64,000 nt of DNA from Streptomyces rishiriensis (GTDB taxonomy: Bacteria > Actinomycetota > Actinomycetes > Streptomycetales > Streptomycetaceae): assembly GCF_030815485.1 (NCBI RefSeq), contig NZ_JAUSWV010000002.1, positions 4,588,001 to 4,652,000 on the forward strand, in the 5' to 3' direction. The translations under genes were made by a program, and so were the position numbers. Within the stretch, counting starts at the first letter, position 1. Every line of letters starts with the position of its first letter. Of the stretch, positions 26,566 to 35,066 are shown piece by piece. The notes beneath the pieces were generated by a model. The model searched no databases and was not told the origin of the DNA. It saw nothing but the letters and a program-made list of their open reading frames with translations.

Positions 26566-28212
26566 GTGATCGAACCGCACGCGCCGGCCCCGCCCCGTGT
26601 CCGGCAAGACCGGGAGCCGCCACCGCACGGGGTCGCGCGGCTTCCGGTCCGGCCGGACACCGGGCGGTTCCTGGTTCTCGCGTGCGTCTTCGTCTGCGCG
26701 GCCTGCGGTCTCGTCTACGAACTGGAACTCGTCGCACTGGCCTCCTACTTGATGGGCGACTCCGTCACCCAGGCCTCCGTCGTGCTGTCCGTCATGGTCT
26801 TCGCGATGGGCGTCGGCTCGCTCGCCGCCAAACGGCTGCGCCGGTTCGCCGCGGCCGGCTTCGCCGCCCTGGAGGCCACCCTCGCCCTGGTGGGCGGGTG
26901 CAGTGCCATGGCGCTGTACGCGGTGTTCGCGTGGACGGGCGACTGGGGCGGCCTGTGGGCCCACGGCCCCCGTGTGCTCCTCGTCGCGTTCTCGCTCGCC
27001 ATCGGTGTGCTCATCGGTGCCGAGGTGCCCCTCCTCATGGAACTGATCCAGCGCATCCGCCGCCAGGACGCGGGCGGCGCGGTGGCCGACCTGTTCGCCG
27101 CGGACTACGTGGGCGCGCTGGTGGGCGGCCTCGCCTTCCCCTTCCTGCTGCTGCCCTTCCTGGGCCAGCTGACCAGTTCCCTGCTGACCGGCGGGGTCAA
27201 CGTCGTGGCCGGCGCCGCCCTGGTCCTGGGCCTCTTCCGCCGCGACCTCACCTGCCGGGCGCGCGCGGTGCTGCTCGTCGCCAACATCACCGTCCTCGGC
27301 GTCCTCGCCTCCGCCGCCGTCCTCGTCGACGACTTCGAACGGGCGGCCCGGCAGGCGGTGTACGGCGACGACGTGCGCGTGGCGGTGCGGACCGGCGTCC
27401 AGGAGATCGTGCTCGCCGGCGGCACCGACGGCCGCCCCCTCGACCTCTACCTGGACGGCCGCCTCCGCTTCGCGGGCCACGACGAGCGGCGGTACCACGA
27501 GGCCCTGGTCCGCCCCGCGATGAGCGGCCCGCACGCGCGCGTGCTGATCCTCGGCGGCGGCGACGGCATGGCCGCCCGCGAGGCCCTCGGCCACCCCGGC
27601 GTGCGCCGCGTCGACATCGTCGCGACCGACCCCGGCCTGGTCCGACTGGCCCGCACCGACCCGGCCCTGTCCCGCCTCAACGACCATGCCTACGGCGACG
27701 CGCGGGTCCACGTCGCCACGGAGGAGGCTTTCCGGTGGCTGCGCGGGGCCCCTCCGGCGACGTACGACGTGGTCGTCGCGGATCTGCCCGACCCCGGCAT
27801 GACGGCGAGCACGAAGCTCTACTCACAGGAGTTCTACGGTCTCGCCCGCCGGGCCCTCGCCCCGGGCGGCCGGCTCGTCGTGCACGCCGGTCCGGTCGCC
27901 GGCCGGCCACGCGCGTTCTGGACGGTCGAGACGACGATGCGCGCGGCGGGCCTGCACACCGCCCCCTACCGCGTGGACGGCCGCGACGCAGACCGCGGCG
28001 CGGGCCCCGACCGCGGCGCCGGCGGCTCCCGGGCCCCCGGTGACTGGGGCTTCGTCCTGTCCACCGCCGGTACCCGCCCGCCGCTGCGCCTCGACGGGCG
28101 GGAGCCGCCGCGCACCCTGACCCAGGCGGAGCTGACGGCGGACGCGCGGGCGGCGGAGGCGACCCGGGTGACGGGGCTGCGGCCCTCGACGCTGGTGCAT
28201 CCGCGGTACTGA
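26566..28212 (+). CDS. membrane-anchored spermidine synthase-like protein
   Basis: The protein has 548 residues. The N-terminal half (about 30-260) has about seven transmembrane helices. The C-terminal half (about 270-520) is a polyamine aminopropyltransferase/SAM-type Rossmann domain with ILGGGDGMAARE near residue 328 and VVADLPDPG near 405, which match the nucleotide- and polyamine-binding loops of SpeE. The domain would transfer an aminopropyl group from decarboxylated SAM to putrescine or a similar amine, but membrane-fused members are poorly characterised. The final 50 residues are Arg/Gly/Pro-rich. The neighbouring DUF2617 gene is a conserved partner. Confidence 0.88.
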   Translation: MIEPHAPAPPRVRQDREPPPHGVARLPVRPDTGRFLVLACVFVCAACGLVYELELVALASYLMGDSVTQASVVLSVMVFAMGVGSLAAKRLRRFAAAGFAALEATLALVGGCSAMALYAVFAWTGDWGGLWAHGPRVLLVAFSLAIGVLIGAEVPLLMELIQRIRRQDAGGAVADLFAADYVGALVGGLAFPFLLLPFLGQLTSSLLTGGVNVVAGAALVLGLFRRDLTCRARAVLLVANITVLGVLASAAVLVDDFERAARQAVYGDDVRVAVRTGVQEIVLAGGTDGRPLDLYLDGRLRFAGHDERRYHEALVRPAMSGPHARVLILGGGDGMAAREALGHPGVRRVDIVATDPGLVRLARTDPALSRLNDHAYGDARVHVATEEAFRWLRGAPPATYDVVVADLPDPGMTASTKLYSQEFYGLARRALAPGGRLVVHAGPVAGRPRAFWTVETTMRAAGLHTAPYRVDGRDADRGAGPDRGAGGSRAPGDWGFVLSTAGTRPPLRLDGREPPRTLTQAELTADARAAEATRVTGLRPSTLVHPRY

Positions 28213-28295
28213 TCCGGCGCCGGCGGTGTATCACCGGCCGGAGCGCGGCGGAGCCGATTCCCGGTTTCGCCGGGTGCTTTCCGGCGCCCGCTGGG

Positions 28296-28301
28296 TAGGC
28301 T
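28296..28301 (+). promoter_or_regulatory. -10 box, leaderless SRPBCC gene
   Basis: TAGGCT ends 8 nt before the ATG at 28310, and no ribosome site lies between. Transcription would start at or next to the start codon. Confidence 0.5.
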
Positions 28302-28309
28302 CCGGTGTC

Positions 28310-29158
28310 ATGGAGCAAGAGGTGTTCGTTCCGGTTCCGGCCGAGCGGTTGAGGGCGGCCCTCGCAGATCCGGCGCAGGTGGCCCGGGCGGTCCCCGGGC
28401 TCCAGCAGGACGCGGGCACCGATCCCGTCGCGGGGCGGCTGAAGGTGCGGGTCGGCGGCCACACCATCACGTACCGGGGCGCCGTACGGGTGCGCGTGCG
28501 GGAGGACGGCGCGTACGCCGTGGAGGGCGACGCGACCGAGGTGCGCGGCAGCGGGGTGGTGAAACCGGTCCTCACGCTGTGGCTGCGGGAGGCCGGAGCG
28601 GGCACGACGCTCCGCTTCGAGGGGACGGCGTCGGCGGACGGCCGGATCGCGGAACTGCCTCCGGAGGCCGTGGAGTCGGCGGTCACCCGGCTGCTGAACC
28701 GCTTCGCGGCGAACCTGGCGGCGGAAGCGGCCGAAGCCGTGAAAGCCGCGGAAGCCGTGGCGGCGGACGCCGCGGACGAGGTCGCGCAGGCCGTGGACGA
28801 GGTCGCGGACGCCGTCGACGAGGTCGCTGACGTGGACCTGGACGACGTGGACGACGTCGACGACGTCGACGACGTGCCCACCCCCGGCGCCGTCTTCGAG
28901 GCGGAGGTGCCGGCCGGTGGGCTCGAGGACCTCACGGGGCCCGGAGAGCCGGCCGCCGAGGCCGCGCACGCGCGCCGGACGATGATCGGGCGCAGCGCCG
29001 AGGAGGTGGACCACGCTCCGCCGCGCGGGCGCTACGCGCCGGTCCCGGCCCCGCAGACCGTCGTACCGAACAGCACGCTGCGGTGGGCCGCGCCGGCGGC
29101 CGCGCTCGTCGTGGCGTCGGCGATCGTGGTGGGCCGGGCACTGCGCCGACGCGGCTGA
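28310..29158 (+). CDS. SRPBCC (CoxG-like) protein with C-terminal membrane anchor
   Basis: The protein has 282 residues. Residues about 1-145 form an SRPBCC/CoxG-like domain (FVPVPAERLRAALADPAQVARAVPGL, then a Y.G...V.V strand series and a GRIAELPPEAVESAV helix). The long middle is Ala/Glu/Asp-rich and contains a run of DDV repeats (28841-28876), probably flexible or coiled. One transmembrane helix near the end (AAALVVASAIVVGRAL) would anchor it in the membrane. SRPBCC domains bind hydrophobic ligands. I chose ATG 28310 because a -10-like box precedes it by 8 nt and the domain begins there. Confidence 0.75.
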   Translation: MEQEVFVPVPAERLRAALADPAQVARAVPGLQQDAGTDPVAGRLKVRVGGHTITYRGAVRVRVREDGAYAVEGDATEVRGSGVVKPVLTLWLREAGAGTTLRFEGTASADGRIAELPPEAVESAVTRLLNRFAANLAAEAAEAVKAAEAVAADAADEVAQAVDEVADAVDEVADVDLDDVDDVDDVDDVPTPGAVFEAEVPAGGLEDLTGPGEPAAEAAHARRTMIGRSAEEVDHAPPRGRYAPVPAPQTVVPNSTLRWAAPAAALVVASAIVVGRALRRRG

Positions 29159-29261
29159 GGCCTGCGACACCGAACGGCCCGGGGCCGGGGCCGGCGGCGC
29201 GGCCCGGTTGCCCGCACGGCGTCCCGGCCGGTCCGCGACCCGACCGCTCCGATCGTCCCAG

Positions 29262-29267
29262 TAGGGT
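29262..29267 (+). promoter_or_regulatory. -10 box, leaderless aldose epimerase gene
   Basis: TAGGGT ends 6 nt before the GTG at 29274, which leaves no room for a ribosome site. Confidence 0.55.
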
Positions 29268-29273
29268 CGTCCC

Positions 29274-30071
29274 GTGAGTGACGAAGAGATCACGCTGACC
29301 GCGGGCGACGCGGAGGTGACCGTGCAGCCGGACAACGGCGGCCGGATCGGTGGGCTGCGCGTCGGCGGCCTCGAACTGCTGCGCCAGGGGGATCGGTTCG
29401 GGTGTTTCCCCATGGTCCCCTGGTGCGGCAGGATCCGCGACGGCCGGTTCCGGGACGGCGGCACCGTTCACCAGATGCCGCTCAACGCGGCGCCCAACGC
29501 CATCCACGGCACCGTCCGCGACGGTGCCTGGAAGGTGGCGCGGCGGACCGCCGACGAGGCCGTGCTGACGTACCGCCTGGTGGAGCCGTGGCCTTACCCC
29601 GGTCTGGTCACCCAGGTGGTCACGCTGACCGAGGACAGCCTGTCCCTCGCGATGGCCGTGGAGACGCACGGCTCGTCCTTCCCGGCGCAGATCGGCTGGC
29701 ACCCCTGGTTCAACCGCAACCTGGGCGGGCCGGACGACCAGGACGTGCGGGTCTCCTTCGACCCCGAGTGGCAGGAGGAGCGCGGCGACGACCATCTGCC
29801 GACCGGCAACCGGATCGCGCCGAAGCCCGGCCCGTGGGACGACTGCTTCGGCATGCCCGGCGGTGTCGCCGTCGGCCTCACCTGGCCGGGCCGGCTGGAG
29901 TTGAGGGTGACCAGCCCCGAGGCGTGGGTCGTCGTCTACGACGAGCAGGAGGCGGCCGTGTGCGTGGAGCCGCAGACCGGCCCGCCCGACGGCCTGAACA
30001 CGCTTCCGCGCCTGGTCACGCCCCTGGAGCCGCTGGAGGCCGGCACCACGTGGCACTGGACCCGGCTCTGA
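29274..30071 (+). CDS. aldose 1-epimerase (galactose mutarotase family)
   Basis: The protein has 265 residues in the mutarotase beta-sandwich family. The active-site pattern is visible: NAIHGTVRD near residue 78 (His), IGWHPWFNR near 142 (second His), and a Glu in VCVEPQTGPPDGLN near 228. It would interconvert alpha and beta anomers of aldoses in the cytoplasm. It stands alone between the SRPBCC gene and pyrE, so the physiological sugar is not indicated. Confidence 0.9.
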   Translation: MSDEEITLTAGDAEVTVQPDNGGRIGGLRVGGLELLRQGDRFGCFPMVPWCGRIRDGRFRDGGTVHQMPLNAAPNAIHGTVRDGAWKVARRTADEAVLTYRLVEPWPYPGLVTQVVTLTEDSLSLAMAVETHGSSFPAQIGWHPWFNRNLGGPDDQDVRVSFDPEWQEERGDDHLPTGNRIAPKPGPWDDCFGMPGGVAVGLTWPGRLELRVTSPEAWVVVYDEQEAAVCVEPQTGPPDGLNTLPRLVTPLEPLEAGTTWHWTRL

Positions 30072-30094
30072 GTTCCGCCTCCGGCCGCCGCCCT

Positions 30095-30100
30095 TAAGCT
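30095..30100 (+). promoter_or_regulatory. -10 box, leaderless pyrE
   Basis: TAAGCT ends 7 nt before the ATG at 30108. GAGGGG lies between, so a short-leader transcript with a ribosome site cannot be excluded. Confidence 0.5.
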
Positions 30101-30107
30101 GAGGGGC

Positions 30108-30680
30108 ATGACGGACGTAAACGAAGTGATGCCGTCGGGCACACGTGGCGCGCTGCTTCAGCAGATCAAGGACAAGGCCGTGGTGCACGGCAAGGTGACC
30201 CTGTCGTCGGGGCTGGAGGCGGACTACTACATCGACCTCCGCCGGATCACCCTCGACGGGGAAGCCGCCCCGCTCGTCGGGCAGGTGCTGCTCGACCTGA
30301 CCGCCGAGCTGGACTTCGACGCGGTGGGCGGTCTGACCATGGGCGCCGACCCGGTGGCCGGCGCCATGCTGCACGCGGCCGCCGCGCGCGGCCGGCGGCT
30401 GGACGCCTTCGTGGTCCGCAAGGCGGCGAAGGCGCACGGCCTGCAGCGGCGGGTCGAGGGCCCGGAGATCAAGGGCCGGCGCGTCCTGGTCGTCGAGGAC
30501 ACGTCCACCACCGGCGGCTCGCCGCTCGCCGCCGTCGAGGCCGTGCGCGAGGCGGGCGCCGAGGTCGTGGCCGTGGCGACGATCGTGGACCGGGCGACCG
30601 GCGCCGACGAGAAGATCCGCGAGGGCGCGGGCGTGCCGTACCTGTTCGCCTTCTCGAAGGATGAACTGGGTCTGGACTGA
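30108..30680 (+). CDS. pyrE: orotate phosphoribosyltransferase
   Basis: The protein has 190 residues and is a type I phosphoribosyltransferase. The PRPP-binding signature VLVVEDTSTTGGSP is near residue 128. DYYIDLRRITLDGEAAPL near residue 40 and AFVVRKAAKAHG near 103 match the OPRTase pattern. It makes orotidine 5'-phosphate in de novo pyrimidine synthesis. The length is normal. It is about 170 bp before fba, which appears to have its own promoter. Confidence 0.95.
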   Translation: MTDVNEVMPSGTRGALLQQIKDKAVVHGKVTLSSGLEADYYIDLRRITLDGEAAPLVGQVLLDLTAELDFDAVGGLTMGADPVAGAMLHAAAARGRRLDAFVVRKAAKAHGLQRRVEGPEIKGRRVLVVEDTSTTGGSPLAAVEAVREAGAEVVAVATIVDRATGADEKIREGAGVPYLFAFSKDELGLD

Positions 30681-30846
30681 CGGGCCGTATTGACCTGCAC
30701 TTGACCGGGGCGTGGACCAGGCATGGACCATTCGCCCAGGTCTGGAAAGATGGGGCCGACGATGACGTCGCACCCCAGGTCTAGGTCAGGGCCGTAGTAC
30801 GCAGATCGAACAGATCGCCAACCCGCAGATACCAAGGAGCGGACAG

Positions 30847-31878
30847 ATGCCCATCGCAACCCCCGAGGTCTACAACGAGATGCTCGACCGGGCGAAGGCA
30901 GGCAAGTTCGCCTACCCGGCCATCAACGTCACCTCGACGCAGACCCTGCACGCGGCACTGCGCGGCTTCGCCGAGGCGGAGAGCGACGGCATCGTCCAGA
31001 TCTCCACGGGTGGCGCCGAGTTCCTGGGCGGCCAGTACAGCAAGGACATGGTGACGGGCTCGGTCGCCCTCGCCGAGTTCGCCCACGTCGTCGCCGAGAA
31101 GTACCCGGTCACCGTCGCGCTGCACACGGACCACTGCCCGAAGGACAAGCTCGACGGGTACGTCCGCCCGCTGCTCGCGGTCTCCGAGGAGCGCGTGAAG
31201 GCCGGCCGCAACCCGCTCTTCCAGTCGCACATGTGGGACGGCTCCGCCGAGACCCTGGCCGACAACCTCGCCATCGCGCAGGAGCTGCTCGCCCGCGCCG
31301 CCGCCGCGAAGATCATCCTCGAGGTGGAGATCACCCCGACCGGTGGCGAGGAGGACGGTGTCTCCCACGAGATCAACGACTCCCTCTACACGACGGTCGA
31401 CGACGCGGTGCGCACCGTCGAGGCGCTGGGTCTGGGGGAGAAGGGCCGCTACCTGCTGGCCGCGTCCTTCGGCAACGTCCACGGCGTGTACAAGCCGGGC
31501 AACGTCGTGCTCCGTCCCGACCTGCTCAAGGAGCTGAACGAGGGCATCGCCGCCAAGTACGGCAAGCCGGCCGGCTCCCAGCCGTTCGACTTCGTCTTCC
31601 ACGGCGGCTCCGGCTCCAGCGCGGAGGAGATCGCGACCGCGCTGGACAACGGCGTCGTCAAGATGAACCTCGACACGGACACGCAGTACGCCTTCACGCG
31701 TCCCGTCGCCGACCACATGTTCAAGAACTACGACGGCGTCCTGAAGGTCGACGGCGAGGTCGGCTCCAAGAAGACCTACGACCCGCGGACCTGGGGCAAG
31801 CTGGCCGAGGCGGGCATGGCCGCGCGCGTCGTCGAGGCCACGCAGCACCTGCGCTCGGCGGGCCAGAAGATCAAGTAG
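30847..31878 (+). CDS. fba: class II fructose-bisphosphate aldolase
   Basis: The protein has 343 residues. Zinc-binding and catalytic motifs of class II aldolases are present: HTDHCPKDKL near residue 96, LEVEITPTGGEEDGV near 160, FGNVHGVYKPGNV near 208 and FHGGSGSS near 252. It cleaves fructose 1,6-bisphosphate in glycolysis and gluconeogenesis. An AAGGAGCGGAC ribosome site precedes the ATG. A strong hairpin ends the unit. Confidence 0.97.
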   Translation: MPIATPEVYNEMLDRAKAGKFAYPAINVTSTQTLHAALRGFAEAESDGIVQISTGGAEFLGGQYSKDMVTGSVALAEFAHVVAEKYPVTVALHTDHCPKDKLDGYVRPLLAVSEERVKAGRNPLFQSHMWDGSAETLADNLAIAQELLARAAAAKIILEVEITPTGGEEDGVSHEINDSLYTTVDDAVRTVEALGLGEKGRYLLAASFGNVHGVYKPGNVVLRPDLLKELNEGIAAKYGKPAGSQPFDFVFHGGSGSSAEEIATALDNGVVKMNLDTDTQYAFTRPVADHMFKNYDGVLKVDGEVGSKKTYDPRTWGKLAEAGMAARVVEATQHLRSAGQKIK

Positions 31879-31947
31879 TCCCCGAAGGAACCTTCGCCGT
31901 ACCCCTGGACCCTCTGGAGGTACCCCGGAGGTGCTACGGGCAGCGGT

Positions 31948-31978
31948 GAGCCCGGCGTCTGTCTACGGCGCCGGGCTC
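31948..31978 (+). terminator. fba terminator
   Basis: GAGCCCGGCG (31948-31957) and CGCCGGGCTC (31969-31978) form a perfect 10-bp stem with an 11-nt loop, 70 bp past the fba stop. There is no T-run. Confidence 0.8.
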
Positions 31979-31982
31979 GCTG

Positions 31983-31988
31983 TATACC
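31983..31988 (+). promoter_or_regulatory. -10 box, leaderless DHA2 transporter gene
   Basis: TATACC ends 6 nt before the ATG at 31995 and only 4 nt after the fba terminator stem. Confidence 0.5.
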
Positions 31989-31994
31989 TGGGGC

Positions 31995-33554
31995 ATGCCT
32001 GACGTCCGGTTGGCCTCGCCGCAGGGCAAGTGGATCCTGCTCACCACCGTGCTCGGTTCCAGCATGGCCCTGCTGGACTCGACCGTCGTCAACGTGGCCC
32101 TCCCGCGCATCGGCCGCGACCTGGACGCCGACCTGGCCGCCCTCCAGTGGACCGTCAACGCGTATCTGCTCACGCTGGCCGGACTGATCCTGCTGGGCGG
32201 CTCCCTGGGCGACCACTACGGGCGGCGCAAGGTGTTCGTGGTCGGGGTGGTGTGGTTCGCCGTCGCCTCGCTGCTGTGCGGGATCGCCCCGAACGCGGGC
32301 GTGCTGATCGCGGCCCGGGCGTTGCAGGGGGTCGGCGGCGCGCTCCTCACGCCGGGTTCCCTCGCGCTCATCCAGGCCTCCTTCCACCGGGAGGACCGGG
32401 GGCGGGCGGTGGGCCTGTGGTCCGGGTTCGGCGGCATGGGGGCGGCCGTGGGGCCGTTCCTGGGCGGCTGGCTGGTGGACGGGCCGGGCTGGCGGTGGGT
32501 GTTCCTGCTGAACGTGCCGCTGGCGGCGGTGTGCGTGCCGGTCGCACTGCGCCACGTACCGGAGTCGGACGGGCGGCCCGCGCGCCCCCGCGCGGCCGCC
32601 ACCGCCACCGGGAGCGGGACCGGGACCGGGCATGTGCCCGGGGGAGCGGCCGGGAGCGCGACAGGGAGTCCGCACGCGCGCTTCGACGTGCTGGGCGCCT
32701 TCCTGGGCGCGCTGGCGCTCGCCCTCGTCACCTACGCGCTGATCGAGGCCCGGAGCGGACCCGTAGGGGTCGTCACGGGGGCGGCGGTCGCCGGAGTGGT
32801 GGCCGGGGTCGCCTTCGTGGCGGTGGAGCGTCGCAGCCCCGACCCGATGCTGCCGCCGGACATCTTCGCGTCCCGCCAGTTCACGGCCGTCAACCTGGTC
32901 ACCCTGTGCGTGTACGCGGCCTTCGGCGGTTTCTTCTTCCTGTCCGCGGTCCAGCTCCAGGTGGTGGCCGGCTGGTCCGCCCTGCAAGCGGGTACGGCGC
33001 TGCTGCCGACGACCGTGCTGATGCTGCTGCTGTCCGCCCGCTCCGGCGAACTGGCCGAGCACATCGGGCCGCGGATCCCGCTCACCGTCGGCCCGCTGCT
33101 GTGCGCCGCCGGGATGCTCCTGATGCTGCGCGTCGGGACCGGCGCGTCCTACGCCGCCGACGTCCTCCCTGCCGTCCTGGTGCTGGGCTTCGGCATGGTC
33201 GCGCTGGTCGCCCCGCTCACCGCGACCGTGCTGGCCTCCGTGGACGTCGCACGGGCCGGGGTGGCCAGCGGCGTCAACAACGCGGCCGCCCGCGCGGCCG
33301 GTCTCGTCGCCGTGGCCGCGCTGCCCCTGCTGACCGGGATGAGCGCGGAGGCGTACCGCTCGGCCGCCGCCTTCGACGACGCGTTCCGGCGGGCCATGGT
33401 GCTCTGTGCGGGGGTGCTGGCGGTGGGCGCGGTGGTCGCCTTCGCGACGGTGCGCCGCCCGGCCCCGGACTGCCGCAGGCCGGAGTGCAGGACCCACGGG
33501 AGCGTGCTGGCGCCGCCTCTCGAGGGGGAGCGGACCAAGGGCCGGCTGTCCTAG
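31995..33554 (+). CDS. DHA2-family MFS drug exporter
   Basis: The protein has 519 residues and about 14 predicted transmembrane helices. It starts with the DHA2 signature (TVLGSSMALLDSTVVNVALP, then LQWTVNAYLLTLAG) and the loop GDHYGRRKV near residue 75. A Gly/Thr/Ala-rich cytoplasmic loop near residues 195-225 is unusually long. Proton-coupled export of drugs or antibiotics is the family role; the substrate is unknown. It follows the fba terminator and appears to be transcribed on its own. Confidence 0.9.
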   Translation: MPDVRLASPQGKWILLTTVLGSSMALLDSTVVNVALPRIGRDLDADLAALQWTVNAYLLTLAGLILLGGSLGDHYGRRKVFVVGVVWFAVASLLCGIAPNAGVLIAARALQGVGGALLTPGSLALIQASFHREDRGRAVGLWSGFGGMGAAVGPFLGGWLVDGPGWRWVFLLNVPLAAVCVPVALRHVPESDGRPARPRAAATATGSGTGTGHVPGGAAGSATGSPHARFDVLGAFLGALALALVTYALIEARSGPVGVVTGAAVAGVVAGVAFVAVERRSPDPMLPPDIFASRQFTAVNLVTLCVYAAFGGFFFLSAVQLQVVAGWSALQAGTALLPTTVLMLLLSARSGELAEHIGPRIPLTVGPLLCAAGMLLMLRVGTGASYAADVLPAVLVLGFGMVALVAPLTATVLASVDVARAGVASGVNNAAARAAGLVAVAALPLLTGMSAEAYRSAAAFDDAFRRAMVLCAGVLAVGAVVAFATVRRPAPDCRRPECRTHGSVLAPPLEGERTKGRLS

Positions 33555-33635
33555 CCGGGTCCGGCCGGCCCCCCGTCCCGGGCGAAGGCCGTCCGGGTTT
33601 CCCGGCGGGCCGGGGCCGGGGCTCCGCGGATGGCG

Positions 33636-33641
33636 CAGACT
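33636..33641 (+). promoter_or_regulatory. -10 box, leaderless DUF3151 gene
   Basis: CAGACT ends 6 nt before the ATG at 33648. It is a weaker match to TANNNT than the others in this region. Confidence 0.35.
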
Positions 33642-33647
33642 GGACGC

Positions 33648-34061
33648 ATGTCCCTTCACGAAAACCTCCTCGGGGGCCCGCCCCCGACCCACCTCCCCGA
33701 CGACCCCGAGCCGCGCGAGCTCCTCGCGAACGGCACCGCGCCCGCCGACGTCGCCGCGAAGTACCCGACGTCCTCGCTGGCCTGGGCGCAGCTCGCCGAC
33801 GACGCGTTCGAGCGGGGCAGCGTCGTGGAGTCGTACGCGTACGCCCGCACGGGGTACCACCGCGGCCTGGACAGCCTGCGCCGCAACGGCTGGAAGGGTC
33901 ACGGCCCGGTGCCGTGGGAGCACGAGCCGAACCGCGGTTTCCTGCGTGCCCTGCACGGCCTCGCCCGCGCCGCGCAGGCGATCGGCGAGCAGGCGGAGTA
34001 CGAGCGCTGCTCGCAGTTCCTGAAGGACTCCTCGGCGACGGCGGCCCAGACCCTGGGATAG
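33648..34061 (+). CDS. DUF3151 family protein
   Basis: The protein has 137 residues and fits the conserved actinobacterial DUF3151 family (NLLGGPPPTHLP near the start, then SLAWAQLADDAFERG, YAYARTGYHRGLDSLRRNGWKG and NRGFLRALHGLARAAQAIGE). The helical, TPR-like layout suggests a protein-binding role, but no function is established. No signal peptide is visible. A strong terminator follows. Confidence 0.88.
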   Translation: MSLHENLLGGPPPTHLPDDPEPRELLANGTAPADVAAKYPTSSLAWAQLADDAFERGSVVESYAYARTGYHRGLDSLRRNGWKGHGPVPWEHEPNRGFLRALHGLARAAQAIGEQAEYERCSQFLKDSSATAAQTLG

Positions 34062-34084
34062 CCGTTCACCTGTGCGTTCTTCCG

Positions 34085-34120
34085 GGCCCGTCTGGTGTGA
34101 CCAGGCGGGCCTTGCGTTTT
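34085..34120 (+). terminator. DUF3151 terminator
   Basis: A 12-bp stem (GGCCCGTCTGGT at 34085-34096, loop GTG, ACCAGGCGGGCC at 34100-34111) with one G-U pair is followed by TTGCGTTTT, close to a classical intrinsic terminator. Confidence 0.8.
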
Positions 34121-34129
34121 CGGGAGAGC

Positions 34130-34139
34130 ATTGCGCAAT
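34130..34139. promoter_or_regulatory. ATTGCGCAAT palindrome before tryptophan dioxygenase
   Basis: This is a perfect 10-bp palindrome 82 bp upstream of the dioxygenase start, in an AT-richer patch. Its shape would suit an Lrp/AsnC-type or similar dimeric regulator of tryptophan breakdown. No regulator gene is adjacent, so the assignment is speculative. Confidence 0.4.
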
Positions 34140-34220
34140 ATGTGCCGGTGGGGACCGGGGCCCCCGTGTCGGTAACGGCAGGGGCGGACCGCTACCCGGA
34201 GTACACATCAGGAGACAGCG

Positions 34221-35066
34221 ATGTCCCAGCAGGCTCAGCCCCAAGAGGCTTCGGAGCCCGAGACCCCGCATCTCGACTTCGCCGGCACGACGCCGTACGA
34301 GGACTACGTCAAGGCGGACGTGCTCACCCACCTCCAGCACACCCTCTCCGACGATCCCGGAGAGATGGTCTTCCTGGTCACCACCCAGGTCATGGAGCTG
34401 TGGTTCACGGTCATCGTGCACGAGTGGGAGACCGCCGCGAAGGCGCTGCGCCAGGACCGGGTGCCGGTGGCGATCGACGCGCTGAAGCGGTCCGTGCGTG
34501 AACTGGACGCGCTGAACGCGTCCTGGCGGCCGCTCGGGCAGCTGACCCCGGCGCAGTTCAACTCGTACCGCTCGTCGCTCGGCGAGGGTTCCGGCTTCCA
34601 GTCGGCGATGTACCGGCGCATGGAGTTCCTGCTCGGTGACAAGTCCGCGTCCATGCTGGTCCCGCACCGCGGCGCGCCCCGCGTCCACGCGGAGCTGGAG
34701 AAGGCGCTGCACGAGCCGAGCCTGTACGACGAGGTGCTGCGGCTGCTGGCCCGGCGCGGCCACGCGATCCCGTCGGCCGTCCTGGAGCGGGACATCACGC
34801 GGCGGTACGAGCCCTCGGCGGAGGTCGAGGCGGTCTGGACGGCCGTGTACGCGGGTGACGAGGGCGACGAGATCGCGCGCCTCGGTGAGGCCCTGACGGA
34901 CGTCGCCGAGCTGGTGTGGCGCTGGCGCAACGACCACCTCGTCGCCACCCGCCGCGCGATGGGCGCGAAGGCCGGCACGGGCGGCTCGGCCGGTGTGGCC
35001 TGGCTCGAGAAGCGTGCGCAGAAGAACGTGTTCCCCGAGCTGTGGACGGCCAGGTCCCATGTCTGA
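34221..35066 (+). CDS. kynA: tryptophan 2,3-dioxygenase
   Basis: The protein has 281 residues and is a heme dioxygenase that opens the tryptophan indole ring to give N-formylkynurenine. Visible hallmarks are FAGTTPYEDYVKAD near residue 20, VFLVTTQVMELWF near 52, the RNDHLVATRRAMGAKAGTGGS segment near 243 with the heme-ligand His, and LEKRAQKNVFPELW at the end. An AGGAGACAG ribosome site precedes the ATG. It overlaps kynureninase by 8 bp, so the two are coupled. Confidence 0.96.
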   Translation: MSQQAQPQEASEPETPHLDFAGTTPYEDYVKADVLTHLQHTLSDDPGEMVFLVTTQVMELWFTVIVHEWETAAKALRQDRVPVAIDALKRSVRELDALNASWRPLGQLTPAQFNSYRSSLGEGSGFQSAMYRRMEFLLGDKSASMLVPHRGAPRVHAELEKALHEPSLYDEVLRLLARRGHAIPSAVLERDITRRYEPSAEVEAVWTAVYAGDEGDEIARLGEALTDVAELVWRWRNDHLVATRRAMGAKAGTGGSAGVAWLEKRAQKNVFPELWTARSHV

